A DNA stretch of 64,000 nt from Nostoc sp. 'Peltigera membranacea cyanobiont' N6 (GCF_002949735.1 NZ_CP026681.1:5176001-5240000), one strand, 5' to 3'. Counted from the first letter of the stretch, positions 1 through 9,316 are shown. The notes: generated by a model not told the origin, from the sequence alone. Made by a program: numbers and translations.

Positions 1-704
1 ATGTGAGAACCATCAGGGGCAACATTTTCGGACATTAGTCCCCGTTTTTGGTCGAGAAAATCGGTCATTACTTCGCGGACAGTTTCAGCTAAGACATTCT
101 CTAGTGTTTCCTTTGGCAGCAGCCATTCCATTTCTAGAGTCAGGTTGGCTAAAATCATCGGTACAGCCAATGATTTCATCGGGCGTGTGTTGGGATAGGT
201 TTTATTATATTTGCCTTTTGGATTATCTTTGCGGCGTAATACGTTGTTATAAGCCTGCATTGCGACATCCTTTGCCCATTCTTCGCCGCTAGCGAGTGCA
301 TATTTACTAAATGCCATTGCTGCAAAGCAATCAGAGAAGATATTGTAAGGTTGAACTAATGGTTTCCCTTCACGGGTGACGGCAAAGTACCAGTTACCAT
401 CACTATCTCTGCCGTGTTTCGCGAGAAAGTTAGCGCCATTACTGGCAATTTTCAACCAGTTTTCGCGTTTTTCTAGCTGGTTATAAAGCATCGAAAAAGT
501 CCACACCTGGCGGTTTTGCAGCCAGATGAATTTATCTGGATCGTAAATTTTACCTTCGCGATCGAGGCAAGTGAAATAGCCGCCTTGCTCCCAATCGAGA
601 GAATATTTTTCCCAAAATGGGAGGACATCGTTGAGGAGAGCGTTTTTGTAAAGTTCAGCGTAGGCGTAGCTTGTCGGAGGCATCCCTTGAAAATTAGACT
701 CCAT
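1..704 (-). CDS. N-acylglucosamine 2-epimerase, N-terminal part (runs off left edge)
   Basis: The first 234 codons of an AGE-family (alpha/alpha)6-barrel epimerase, which interconverts N-acetylglucosamine and N-acetylmannosamine in the cytoplasm. The reading frame is open from an ATG at 704 to the window edge. Characteristic stretches are WEQGGYFTCLDREGK, FIWLQNRQVWTFSMLYN, GRDSDGNWYFAVTREG, QPYNIFSDCFAAMAFS and RRKDNPKGKYNKTYPNTRPM, which match what I recall of cyanobacterial (Anabaena) N-acyl-D-glucosamine 2-epimerase almost word for word. The family is about 390 residues, so roughly the C-terminal 40 percent, including part of the active site, lies outside the window. Residues about 7-15 are unlike the family and coincide with a dispersed repeat at 658-685, so the N-terminus carries an in-frame insertion. 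Identity is confident; substrate preference is inferred. Confidence 0.9.
   Translation of the reverse strand, partial: MESNFQGMPPTSYAYAELYKNALLNDVLPFWEKYSLDWEQGGYFTCLDREGKIYDPDKFIWLQNRQVWTFSMLYNQLEKRENWLKIASNGANFLAKHGRDSDGNWYFAVTREGKPLVQPYNIFSDCFAAMAFSKYALASGEEWAKDVAMQAYNNVLRRKDNPKGKYNKTYPNTRPMKSLAVPMILANLTLEMEWLLPKETLENVLAETVREVMTDFLDQKRGLMSENVAPDGSH
658..685. repeat. Small dispersed repeat inside the epimerase coding sequence
   Basis: GCGTAGGCGTAGCTTGTCGG followed by AGGCATCC, a variant of the dispersed repeat seen again at 764-792, 1549-1577 and 12929-12957. It encodes residues about 7-15 of the epimerase without breaking the frame. Confidence 0.75.
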
Positions 705-763
705 AAATTTCTTCCCCTTTTCTGCTAAAGCTAACAATTATCACATTTTGGCTCAAATATGGA

Positions 764-792
764 GCGTAGGCGTAGCCCGTCGTAGACATCGC
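764..792. repeat. Small dispersed repeat, intergenic copy
   Basis: A 29-bp copy (GCGTAGGCGTAGCCCG, then TCGTAGACATCGC) lying between the divergent epimerase and aspartoacylase genes. It closely matches the in-gene copies at 658-685 and, inverted, 1549-1577. Such elements are known to be scattered through Nostoc genomes. Confidence 0.75.
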
Positions 793-887
793 GTCAGTCT
801 TTTACAAGATTTAGTCAGCAGCAGTTATACTTCTATCTTGTATCTTGCACCATTCTCAATAACCGTAGGGGAGCCAGTGAGGTTGTT

Positions 888-1787
888 ATGAGTCAGATTG
901 AACGAGTTGCGATCGTTGGAGGAAACCACGGTAATGAGTTAACAGGAGTACATCTAGTTAAAAGATTTCAGCAATATCCAAATTTAATTAACAGAGCAAG
1001 TTTTGAAACTCTGGCATTACTTGGTAATCTCAAAGCGATTGAAGAAGGTAAACGGTATATTGACAAGGATTTAAACCGTTGCTTCACCAATCAAAGCTTA
1101 CAAAATCTCCAACTCTCAAGTTATGAAGATACGCGGGCGAGAGTACTTCAACAAATACTGCAACCGCAAAATCAGCCCTTTGTAGATGTAATTATTGATT
1201 TGCACAGCACAACTGCCAACATGGGGTTAAGTTTGATTTTTTGTGATATGAATCCTTTTTTACTTCGCTTAGGTGCTTATTTGACTTCGATAAATCCAAT
1301 GGTCAAGATTTTTGTAAATCCACAATCAAGAGAAGGTGGTTTTCTGCGTTCTTTGTGCGAATTGGGTTTTGTAATAGAAGTTGGGGCTGTGGCTCAGAAT
1401 ATCTTAAACGCCGAATTGTTTCAACAAACAGAGCAGCTTATTTATGCAATTTTAGACTATTTTGAAGGGTGCAAACAAGGTAGTATTCCGCAGACAAACA
1501 ATACACTTACACTCTATGAATACATTGAGACGATCGATTATCCAAGAAGCGATGCCGACGGCGGGCTGCGTCTACGCGGGGAGATTCAAGCTATGATTCA
1601 TCCCCAACTTCAGTTTAGGGATTATGAACCTTTGAATCCAGGCGATCCAATGTTTGTGACTTTTGCAGGAAAAGATATTTTTTATGAGGGAGAGTCTACT
1701 GTTTATCCTATTTTTATTAATGAAGCAGCTTACTACGAGAAAGGAATTGCAATGTATCTAACTCAAAAGCAACAAGAGGTAGTTTAA
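888..1787 (+). CDS. Aspartoacylase (AstE/AspA family zinc amidohydrolase)
   Basis: A 299-residue member of the M14-like succinylglutamate desuccinylase/aspartoacylase family, which hydrolyses N-acetyl-aspartate-type amides to aspartate and a carboxylate in the cytoplasm. The zinc ligands are visible as GGNHGNE (His and Glu, residues about 12-16) and DLHSTT (His, about residue 105); DLNRCF (residues about 63-68) is the substrate-binding Arg motif. Length is normal for the family. The ATG at 888 is preceded by GAGG. An insertion of about 11 residues (beginning SDADGGLRLR) comes from an in-frame dispersed repeat at 1549-1577, just before EIQAMIHPQLQ. It diverges from the epimerase, with about 180 bp between them. 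The physiological substrate in cyanobacteria is not evident from the sequence. Confidence 0.88.
   Translation: MSQIERVAIVGGNHGNELTGVHLVKRFQQYPNLINRASFETLALLGNLKAIEEGKRYIDKDLNRCFTNQSLQNLQLSSYEDTRARVLQQILQPQNQPFVDVIIDLHSTTANMGLSLIFCDMNPFLLRLGAYLTSINPMVKIFVNPQSREGGFLRSLCELGFVIEVGAVAQNILNAELFQQTEQLIYAILDYFEGCKQGSIPQTNNTLTLYEYIETIDYPRSDADGGLRLRGEIQAMIHPQLQFRDYEPLNPGDPMFVTFAGKDIFYEGESTVYPIFINEAAYYEKGIAMYLTQKQQEVV
1549..1577. repeat. Small dispersed repeat inside the aspartoacylase gene
   Basis: GCGATGCCGACGGCGGGCTG then CGTCTACGC; its reverse complement is a close variant of the 764-792 element. It is read in frame as S-D-A-D-G-G-L-R-L-R. Confidence 0.75.
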
Positions 1788-1835
1788 TTCTACCTCTGTA
1801 CGAATTACGAATTACGAATTAGTATTTGTAAATGC

Positions 1836-4133
1836 TCACCCCGCCAGCCGATACACAATCACTTTTCCTTTCCAATTTTCTTCCACAAATACCAGATACT
1901 CACCATTTGAACGACGAAAAGCGCGGATACCATAGGGTATATCAATCCAGCCACTTTCGCTACCAACTTCTGGGCCTGGTTTTAACTGTTGTACTTGCGC
2001 TCCCGTCTTGGCATTATATACATATACCTCTGCGGTTTTGACTGTCACGGCAAATACACGATCGCCCGCCACACTTATGGCCGCTGTAGATACTTCACGT
2101 TTCCCGGTGGTGTCGTAGGGAATCACAGTTCGCCACTTGGGAGTACGATTTCCTTTACTCCAATTGTCAAAACGGGCAATCTCAGATCCAGCAACTCCAG
2201 TATCATCACCGAATGCGGGGCGATCTACTGTGAAGCCTGACAAATACATAGTATCTGTTTCGGGGAAATATTCGATTCGCCGGAAGTCGTTAAATATGTT
2301 GGGAGTTGTTTGCTTTTCCACCGAACTATAGTTGTAGATGGGATTGCCTTTAGCATCTATTCCCTGTAAAGGATAGTGGCGAATGCCATTTTCTGTTCGC
2401 AAAGCTTTCCAAACATCTCCTTTGCTGTCTACCCACCAGCCGCCGACATAGGGATAATCTTTGCTGGTATCATATTCATTCTTTTCAAATTTGCCATTAC
2501 CGTTGCGATCGCGCCAGATCCATTCCCCTTTTTGTGGTTGATTCGGCGGCCAATTTCCAGCGAGAAATGGTTTGTCTGCGCCATTGCTACCGACAAACAT
2601 TCCGGCTGGGATAGCGATTTTACCATCTGTGGCTGGATTAAAACGATATATTTGCAGGAAGCTGTTATACATATCTGTGAGGAACAAAAACGGCTTCCCT
2701 TTGATGCGGCGAACAAAGGTTCCATCTGGCGATGTATGCAAACGTGGATCTTGAGGATATTTGAAAGGATTTAAGGTGTAGGCTTTGTAAGTCCATTGCT
2801 TACCAGCAGGCTTACTGTAATCCATGAGATAGTGTTCTTGTTTCGTGAATAAATCTACACCATCAGTTTTAGGATCGGCATCTGCATTATCGACGAATAT
2901 CAATCCCAGCGATCGCCATATTAGTTTTCCCGATGGCGAAAATTTCCGTAAATCTGTTCCCGATTTGTTGAAACCATTACTATTTATATAGATATTATCT
3001 GAAGCATCTGCACCAACTCCGGTAAGCCCGTAAAGCTTCAAATCTCGAACTTCACCAGCAACTTCTGTATAAATACCACCCTTAGAGCCAAAACTACCCG
3101 TCTGCACTGGCCGATCTTTGATGTCATAAATCAACATTTGCTGACGCGGGCCATTTTCTGCCACTAACAGCTTACCTTGACGATCGATTGCGATCGCAGT
3201 TGGTTCAATGATATCTGCAATCTGTTGGGGCAATTGCTTTCCATTTTGGGAATAATGTAAAATTTTGGCAGGTTTACTACCATTTTTGCTTTGAATAATC
3301 CACAGATTTTTTTGTGAATCAATAGTTATTGCTCCCGGATTGTTAATAGTAAAGCTGCGTAATTCCTTCATCGTTTCAGTATCATAGACACGAATGCGAT
3401 TAGCAGCAAAATCGCTCACATACAACTCGCTTCCTACAGTTGCTAATCCAGTGACTTCACTTTTAGTACTGGTAATTAACATACTTTTATCCCAGCCACG
3501 CCCTTCAGGAAACGGTGCAGGTTTTCCCGATAAATCATAGCGTCTAACGCAGTGCCAAGCTGTTCCTTCAGGGGGATAATCTTCATCGGTTTTGCCCTTC
3601 GATCCCTGAGTCATGGCAAGGTAAATATATTTACTATTTGCGGTTACAGCTATGCCACCTCCACGACTCCAACCGTGAGTATCGCCAATAGCACCAATAA
3701 CCTTACCATCTTTGTATATGGCTGCCTCCATTCCCGCCTCATCCCAATGGCTGTTGGTATAAACTGTGCCATCAGGTGCAACATACATTGCCTCAATATT
3801 ATTTTGTACCCGCAGATTTCCACTGCCAATAGTGTTACCTATCCACGATGTTTTGTAGTTAAGCCTGGGTGTTTTAATATTGTTTTGTACCAGCAGATTT
3901 GTACTCTCAATAGAATTACTTGTCCACGATGTTTTGTATGTAAGCGTCGGTGTTTCTGTTGTTGCCCAGTCTGTTGTAATTCCAAGGGTAGTAACAATAA
4001 ATCCAACAGTCAAACTGAGTAAAAAATTGAAAGTTTTACTTCTTAGAAAATATCTAAAATTAGATAAATTTTTGATATGCTGATTAAGCCTGCGACGAAG
4101 TTTTCCTAACTTCGTCATTAATTTATTTATCAT
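1836..4133 (-). CDS. Secreted or membrane-anchored beta-propeller protein with a calcium-binding-like loop
   Basis: A 765-residue protein. A basic N-terminus is followed by a hydrophobic segment (residues about 35-52), so it is exported or anchored. The rest reads as repeated short beta-strand blades of NHL/SMP-30 type (for example TGLATVGSELYVSDFAANRI, GAITIDSQKNLWIIQ, TAIAIDRQGKLLVAENG). Residues 64-86 and 91-113 are a tandem duplication built on YKTSW...VQNNI, with a 27-residue period. Around residues 535-550 DRNGNGKFEKNEYD resembles an EF-hand or dockerin calcium loop. It faces two glycosyltransferases across about 510 bp. No catalytic residues could be assigned, so binding or carbohydrate-related roles are only possibilities. 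Convergent with aspartoacylase, 48 bp apart. Confidence 0.7.
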   Translation of the reverse strand: MINKLMTKLGKLRRRLNQHIKNLSNFRYFLRSKTFNFLLSLTVGFIVTTLGITTDWATTETPTLTYKTSWTSNSIESTNLLVQNNIKTPRLNYKTSWIGNTIGSGNLRVQNNIEAMYVAPDGTVYTNSHWDEAGMEAAIYKDGKVIGAIGDTHGWSRGGGIAVTANSKYIYLAMTQGSKGKTDEDYPPEGTAWHCVRRYDLSGKPAPFPEGRGWDKSMLITSTKSEVTGLATVGSELYVSDFAANRIRVYDTETMKELRSFTINNPGAITIDSQKNLWIIQSKNGSKPAKILHYSQNGKQLPQQIADIIEPTAIAIDRQGKLLVAENGPRQQMLIYDIKDRPVQTGSFGSKGGIYTEVAGEVRDLKLYGLTGVGADASDNIYINSNGFNKSGTDLRKFSPSGKLIWRSLGLIFVDNADADPKTDGVDLFTKQEHYLMDYSKPAGKQWTYKAYTLNPFKYPQDPRLHTSPDGTFVRRIKGKPFLFLTDMYNSFLQIYRFNPATDGKIAIPAGMFVGSNGADKPFLAGNWPPNQPQKGEWIWRDRNGNGKFEKNEYDTSKDYPYVGGWWVDSKGDVWKALRTENGIRHYPLQGIDAKGNPIYNYSSVEKQTTPNIFNDFRRIEYFPETDTMYLSGFTVDRPAFGDDTGVAGSEIARFDNWSKGNRTPKWRTVIPYDTTGKREVSTAAISVAGDRVFAVTVKTAEVYVYNAKTGAQVQQLKPGPEVGSESGWIDIPYGIRAFRRSNGEYLVFVEENWKGKVIVYRLAG

Positions 4134-4644
4134 ATAGTTTTTCAGCTTTTAATTATTTATATACAATCATTTTTTGGGAAATCAGTAAAAAATATAATTA
4201 TTATAAATTAACGATAATTTTACACTATCTTTATAAAAATCCTTTGATTATTTAATTTTTCAGACAATATCTCTAAAACCTTCCTGGAGGTATTAATAGC
4301 TACTGATTAGTATCCAAAAATAGTAAATATTAATACATGATATTTCTATAATTGTTAACTTATAGTGAATTTTGGCTCTCTCTATCTAGCATTTACCTTT
4401 GTTAATTGACAAGTATCATATATATCATAATCAGTGTTGTGTAGTTAATAAAAACACAAGGTTTTATCCCTTGTTGACGTTGACATATAAATAGTTTATA
4501 AATTGGTGTTCTATATAAAAATCTTCTTGCGAATGTGGATTCAATCCGGTTCTGGAAATTCTAGTAATTAATATTTTGAATATTTTCTAGGGGCTTAAAT
4601 TTGTACATATCTACTGTTTTTATATATTTACAGGAGACATATTA
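4134..4644. other. AT-rich intergenic region between divergent genes
   Basis: About 510 bp without a convincing gene. It is strongly AT-rich and must hold the promoters of the propeller protein (left) and glycosyltransferase (right). CAGGAGA at 4631-4637 is the ribosome-binding site for the GTG start at 4645. No dispersed repeat was noticed here. Confidence 0.5.
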
Positions 4645-5814
4645 GTGAAACATAAACCAGAAAAGTTTGCCTCATCGCCTGCATCTATCCTTACTTTGGG
4701 ATTAGGCTGGTTTCCCAAAAACCCCGGAGGATTAGAAAGGTATATTTATGAATTAACTCATAAATTAGCAGCCAATAAAGACCAGGTTGAATTATGCGGA
4801 GTTGGTCTACCAGAGGCTGAAATCAATTCGCCAATTATGCTGACTAACTTAGCTTCTCCCGATAGTCCTATTTGGCAAAGATTATGGTCGATCAGAAGTA
4901 ATTTTCAGAAAACAAGAACAAGTAAACCAGATGCTATTAATCTGCACTTTGCATTATATAGCTTTCCTCTTTTAGATATTCTGCCAAAGGGTGTACCAGT
5001 TACTTTTAATTTTCATGGCCCTTGGGCTTCTGAGAGTCAGCAAGAGGTAGTTAATAAAAATCTTAGTCTTTTGATCAAACACTGGCTAATAGAACAAAAC
5101 ACTTATAATCGCTGCGATCGCTTCATTGTTCTGAGCAAAGCATTTGGTAAAATTCTACATGAGAAATATCAAGTACCGTGGAGCAAAATTAATGTTATTC
5201 CTGGTGGAGTTGATATTGATTGGTTTCAACCAAATTTATCACCCCAAGAGGCTTGTAAACAACTAGGCTGGCCAAATAATCGCCGGATAATATTTACATC
5301 TCGCCGTTTAGTGCATCGAACGGGAGTTGACAAATTATTGCAAGCTTTGGCTATAATTAAGCCCAGAATACCAGATGTTTGGCTAGCGATCGCAGGTCGC
5401 GGTCACATTCAAACCGCACTCCAACAACAGGCTACAGAATTAGGACTAGATGACAACGTTAAATTTTTAGGTTTTCTCCCTGATGAGCAATTACCTATAG
5501 CTTATCAAGCTGCGGAATTGACTATAATGCCTAGTCAATCTTTTGAAGGATTTGGATTAGTAATAGTTGAATCTCTAGCCTGTGGTACTCCTATTTTATG
5601 TACCCCAGTCGGGGGAATGCCAGAAATTTTATCAGAATTTTCACCCGATTTAATTACTACTTCAATAGAAGCCTCAGCTATTGCTGAAAAATTAGAACAA
5701 GCCCTTTTGGGAAACATCCCCATACCTTCACGAGAAGCCTGTCGCCATTACGCCACCACCCACTACGACTGGAATCAAATCGCCCAACAAGTGCGAAATG
5801 TTCTATTAAATTAA
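4645..5814 (+). CDS. GT4-family glycosyltransferase
   Basis: A 389-residue GT-B fold retaining glycosyltransferase. The N-terminal acceptor domain carries the glycine loop PKNPGGLERYIYEL (about residues 25-38). The C-terminal nucleotide-sugar domain starts near INVIPGGVDIDWF and holds RRLVHRTGVDKLL and the EGFGLVIVESLACGTPIL signature (GT4 E-x7-E motif). Start is a GTG with a good CAGGAGA site 7 nt upstream. The next gene is another GT4 enzyme in the same direction 75 bp downstream, so the two probably act in one polysaccharide or glycolipid pathway; donor and acceptor sugars cannot be read from the sequence. Confidence 0.85.
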   Translation: MKHKPEKFASSPASILTLGLGWFPKNPGGLERYIYELTHKLAANKDQVELCGVGLPEAEINSPIMLTNLASPDSPIWQRLWSIRSNFQKTRTSKPDAINLHFALYSFPLLDILPKGVPVTFNFHGPWASESQQEVVNKNLSLLIKHWLIEQNTYNRCDRFIVLSKAFGKILHEKYQVPWSKINVIPGGVDIDWFQPNLSPQEACKQLGWPNNRRIIFTSRRLVHRTGVDKLLQALAIIKPRIPDVWLAIAGRGHIQTALQQQATELGLDDNVKFLGFLPDEQLPIAYQAAELTIMPSQSFEGFGLVIVESLACGTPILCTPVGGMPEILSEFSPDLITTSIEASAIAEKLEQALLGNIPIPSREACRHYATTHYDWNQIAQQVRNVLLN

Positions 5815-5841
5815 ACTAGAGACGGGAAAATTGCTTTGTAG

Positions 5842-5861
5842 AGACGCGATAAATCGCGTCT
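5842..5861. repeat. Palindrome of the AGACGCGAT family between two glycosyltransferases
   Basis: AGACGCGAT-AA-ATCGCGTCT, a perfect 9-bp inverted repeat in a 75-bp intergenic gap. Related palindromes occur near 23900, 24065, 42270 and 49038. It may act as an RNA hairpin between the two genes. Confidence 0.7.
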
Positions 5862-5889
5862 GAACCGTATTGTATTATAAGGAAGTTTT

Positions 5890-7029
5890 ATGAGAATTTT
5901 TTTCTTAGACCAAAGTGGGAAACCAGGTGGTGCAGAATTGTGTTTAATAGATATTGCTAAACCATATTCCCATCATGCTTTAGTAGGTTTATTTGCAGAT
6001 GGGCCATTTAAAGATTTACTACAGCAAAATCATATCCCAGTAGAAGTTCTTGCAACTCAAGCAATCCCAGTTCGTAAAGAAAGTAGTTTGGTGCAAGGAT
6101 TAAAGAGTTTGGGACAACTTGCACCTTTGATTACTAAGGTAATTAAAAAAGCACGTGAATACGATTTAATTTATGCCAACACCCAAAAGGCATTAGTTGT
6201 TGGAGCATTAGCAAGTTTTTTTAGTCGTCGTCCTCTAGTTTATCATTTACATGATATTCTTTCCACAGAACATTTTAGCCAAACTAATCTTCGCATTGCT
6301 ATTAACTTAGCTAATCGTTTTGCCTCATTAGTAATTGCTAATTCCCAAGCTAGTAAAATAGCCTTTATCCAAGCAGGAGGATGCTCAGATATAATCGAAG
6401 TTGTCTATAACGGCTTCGATCCAAAAAATTATCAAACTGATGAATCTGACATTAGTAAATTGCAGGAAAAGTTAGGATTGGAAGGTAAATTTGTCGTCGG
6501 ACACTTTAGCCGTCTTGCACCTTGGAAAGGACAGCACATTTTAATTGATGCCCTTGCCAAATGTCCGCAAGAGGTGATAGCTATTTTAGTGGGTGATGCC
6601 CTGTTTGGCGAACAAGATTACGTCCAGAAGTTACACCAACAAGTTGCCGAACTGGGACTAGAAAACCGCGTTAAATTTTTAGGATTTCGTTCCGATATTC
6701 CCCAGTTAATGGCAGCTTGTAACTTGGTGGCACATACCTCTACTTCCCCCGAACCCTTTGGTAGAGTGATTGTAGAGGCAATGCTATGTGGAAAACCTGT
6801 AGTTGCAGCAAAAGCTGGGGGTGTAATGGAATTGGTGGAACACGGGCTTAATGGTTTTTTGGTGACACCAGGAGAACCCCAGGAACTTGCACAAGTAATT
6901 ATCACCTGTCTTCAGGAGACGGAAATAACTGCAACTATAGCTAATAATGCCAAGACTACTGCTAGTCGGCGTTTTGATGTTGCAACTATTAATCAGCAAA
7001 TTGCCCAACTGTTGTCCCACAGATTTTAG
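5890..7029 (+). CDS. GT4-family glycosyltransferase
   Basis: A 379-residue GT-B glycosyltransferase. The N-terminus MRIFFLDQSGKPGGAELCL contains the glycine loop of GT4 acceptor domains; VVGHFSRLAPWKGQHILIDA opens the C-terminal donor domain, and PEPFGRVIVEAMLCGKPVVA carries the two conserved glutamates that position the nucleotide sugar. The start ATG follows TATAAGGAAG. It is the second of two tandem GT4 genes and probably shares a transcript with the upstream one. Acceptor specificity is unknown. Confidence 0.85.
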   Translation: MRIFFLDQSGKPGGAELCLIDIAKPYSHHALVGLFADGPFKDLLQQNHIPVEVLATQAIPVRKESSLVQGLKSLGQLAPLITKVIKKAREYDLIYANTQKALVVGALASFFSRRPLVYHLHDILSTEHFSQTNLRIAINLANRFASLVIANSQASKIAFIQAGGCSDIIEVVYNGFDPKNYQTDESDISKLQEKLGLEGKFVVGHFSRLAPWKGQHILIDALAKCPQEVIAILVGDALFGEQDYVQKLHQQVAELGLENRVKFLGFRSDIPQLMAACNLVAHTSTSPEPFGRVIVEAMLCGKPVVAAKAGGVMELVEHGLNGFLVTPGEPQELAQVIITCLQETEITATIANNAKTTASRRFDVATINQQIAQLLSHRF

Positions 7030-7214
7030 TACACTGTGGCAGAAGTAGGGGATTTTGGCCAAGATCCCCTACAAATAATTTGGGATAATTTGTTTTTTGG
7101 AAGCCCCTTATCTTACATTGTCTGGTTAAATAATATGAGTTGTTGAGCGATCGCTAATCTTGCTCTCAACTTAGCTACACTAAATTAACTACGCAGATAT
7201 TCTAAGCGATCGCA

Positions 7215-7484
7215 TTAAGCCGCTTCCCGCAATTGTGGTTGTGACGACACACTCACCTCTGGAAACGAAAGCGAAAGCTGTTCTGCTTGAGGGACTGCGG
7301 CTTGCTGCAAAACTTGAACTTCGATATTCACGCTCACCAAATAACTGCCCGTATCAGCACCAACCGCTTCAGCAATTAATTTTGCAATGTCTGGGCGTTT
7401 GGCAGTTAACGGATCGCGTAAAATACACCGATCCCATTCATGTTTGGCAGTCGGATTGAGGTTGAGAATGTAATGCTTCATCAT
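7215..7484 (-). CDS. Small conserved-looking protein of unknown function
   Basis: An 89-residue ORF starting at the tandem ATG codons at 7479-7484; a longer GTG start at 7523 is possible. I do not recognise the family. The N-terminal half is basic and helical (MMKHYILNLNPTAKHEWDR), and a middle segment SYLVSVNIEVQVLQQ is strand-like. The C-terminus is rich in Gln and Ser. It stands alone between a glycosyltransferase and the antiporter, on the opposite strand to both. Confidence 0.45.
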   Translation of the reverse strand: MMKHYILNLNPTAKHEWDRCILRDPLTAKRPDIAKLIAEAVGADTGSYLVSVNIEVQVLQQAAVPQAEQLSLSFPEVSVSSQPQLREAA

Positions 7485-7712
7485 CGAACTAACCCTTGAA
7501 TCCATCTTCTGGAAGGTTTTCACACAGCCGTTAGGTATTTCATTAGGCTTTGTGGACGCTATATCTATTATAGTATATTTGTACTAAAATTTGGCAATAT
7601 CTGAGTGAGAAAGTAGAGTAGATAGACTATTCATCGCAGCGCACAGGTGTACTTTAGCCATATTTCTGTGCTACATCCCATTATTTTAGGGGCAAATGCG
7701 AAGAATCGAAGT

Positions 7713-7792
7713 GCGATACCGACGGCGGGCAAAGCCACGCGCAGCCTCTCTTAGAGAGCATCATTTTGAATTTTGAATTTTGAATTTTGAAT
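7713..7792. repeat. Dispersed repeat followed by a TTTTGAA heptamer run
   Basis: 7713-7740 is a diverged copy of the 29-bp dispersed repeat, continued by GCAGCCTCTCTTAGAGAG (also seen near 61990). From about 7764 TTTTGAA is repeated about four times. The surrounding 7524-7930 region has no supportable gene and separates the small protein from the antiporter. Confidence 0.7.
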
Positions 7793-7930
7793 TGTTAACT
7801 ATTCCCTTTTTCTGCAATTTGGTGGCGCGTTTGAATCCCTAATCCCAGAAATCTGCCCATAGGTAATTCTAATAAAAAAATATTGCAATTAAGCTTACAA
7901 AGTAACGCATAATTTTATACAAACGGCTAT

Positions 7931-9229
7931 ATGGTAAATCTCTATATAATTGACCTATTTGTGATTGGTCTACTTCTGCTGATGGTAACATTAGGGTCAG
8001 GCTGGATTGCTCGCCTACCTCTTTCCTTTGCCATTATCTACCTAATAGTTGGTATTTTTCTAGGCCCTTATGGCTTAGGGCTGATTCAATTACGTCGAGA
8101 TGAAGTTTTCAACGCTGAACTGCTAGAAAAAATAACAGAACTTGTAGTAATTATTTCTGTCTTTAGCTGCGGCTTAAGAATTGTTCGTCCTCTAAAGTTG
8201 GGCATTTGGGATATTACAGTGCGATTGATTGTATTTCTGATGCCAATTTCAATTTTTGCCCTAGCTGTTGTGGGTAAATTCTTTTTAGGAATGAATTGGG
8301 GAGAAGCAATTTTATTAGGAGCAATTCTTGCACCTACAGATCCAGTATTAGCATCAGAAGTACAACTGACCGATACAAACGACCAAGATGAGTTGAGATT
8401 TGGTTTAACTTCTGAAGGTGGGTTAAATGATGCTTTAGCTTTTCCCTTCGTTTATTTTGGTCTTCATGCGTTAAAAGATGATAATTGGGGGAACTGGTTT
8501 AAACAATGGATTGCGGTTGATTTAATTTGGGCGATCGCAGTTGGCATTATTATGGGAATTATTGTTGCCAAATCTATAGTTTGGATTGAGAAGAAAGTTC
8601 AAAAACGCCGTGCTGCTGATAAGTTAATGGAAGATTTTATTGCTATCAGCACAATTCTAATAACTTATTCTTTAACAGAAATGGTTAATGGCTATGGATT
8701 TTTGGCAGTATTTGTTGCTGGATTAGTTGTCCAACGAAGTTACAGCAATCCTGAAAAACCACTAGCACAATTAGAATTTGTTGAACAAGTTGAAAAACTG
8801 CTGGAAGTTGGAACAATTTTAGTATTGGGTTCAATATTGTTATTGCAACCAATGCTCAATTATGCTATGCAATCTTTGTTGGTAGTAATTTTGTTATTAT
8901 TCCTAATCCGACCTGTAGGAGTTTGGATTAGCACAATAGGTAAGCGCCCTCTAGACTCACACCGCCGAACCTTTCATCCAGGAACTCGTTGGTTATTTGG
9001 ATGGTTTGGTATTCGCGGTGTCGGCTCATTATATTATCTCGCCTATGCTTTTGGTAATGGCTTAAAAGGTGAAGCTGCCGAAAAAATTGCTTGGATAACT
9101 TACACCACTATCGTAGCTTCTGTGATTATACATGGCACCAGTGCAACTCCATTAATGAAGTGGTATGAGCGCAACTTTGCTAATCAGAAAAAATCTACTC
9201 CTCGCAACACAATTGATGAATTTGAATAA
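7931..9229 (+). CDS. CPA1-family Na+(K+)/H+ antiporter
   Basis: A 432-residue integral membrane protein with about twelve hydrophobic segments that runs from a short N-terminus to a short cytoplasmic tail. Family motifs are APTDPVLASEVQL (the TDP unwound helix, residues about 136-148) and SEGGLNDALAFPF (the Asn-Asp ion-binding pair of CPA1 exchangers), plus GFLAVFVAGLVVQR. It would exchange cytoplasmic Na+ or K+ for H+, serving salt and pH homeostasis. Preceded by an AT-rich leader and followed by an inverted-repeat element. No partner subunits are adjacent, which fits the single-subunit NhaP type. Confidence 0.88.
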   Translation: MVNLYIIDLFVIGLLLLMVTLGSGWIARLPLSFAIIYLIVGIFLGPYGLGLIQLRRDEVFNAELLEKITELVVIISVFSCGLRIVRPLKLGIWDITVRLIVFLMPISIFALAVVGKFFLGMNWGEAILLGAILAPTDPVLASEVQLTDTNDQDELRFGLTSEGGLNDALAFPFVYFGLHALKDDNWGNWFKQWIAVDLIWAIAVGIIMGIIVAKSIVWIEKKVQKRRAADKLMEDFIAISTILITYSLTEMVNGYGFLAVFVAGLVVQRSYSNPEKPLAQLEFVEQVEKLLEVGTILVLGSILLLQPMLNYAMQSLLVVILLLFLIRPVGVWISTIGKRPLDSHRRTFHPGTRWLFGWFGIRGVGSLYYLAYAFGNGLKGEAAEKIAWITYTTIVASVIIHGTSATPLMKWYERNFANQKKSTPRNTIDEFE

Positions 9230-9240
9230 AAGCATTTTTT

Positions 9241-9316
9241 TGTAGTGTTATGCCGAAGGCTAACGCACCTTAAATTGTTGATGGTGCGTTACGCTAAAGC
9301 GATAACGCACTCTACA
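9241..9316. repeat. Inverted-repeat element after the antiporter gene
   Basis: TGTAGTG at the left end pairs with CACTCTACA at the right, and GGCTAACGCACC pairs approximately with GGTGCGTTACGCT. The imperfect hairpin sits 12 bp after the antiporter stop and may serve as its transcription end; its repeated sequence type suggests a dispersed element rather than a dedicated terminator. Confidence 0.55.
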
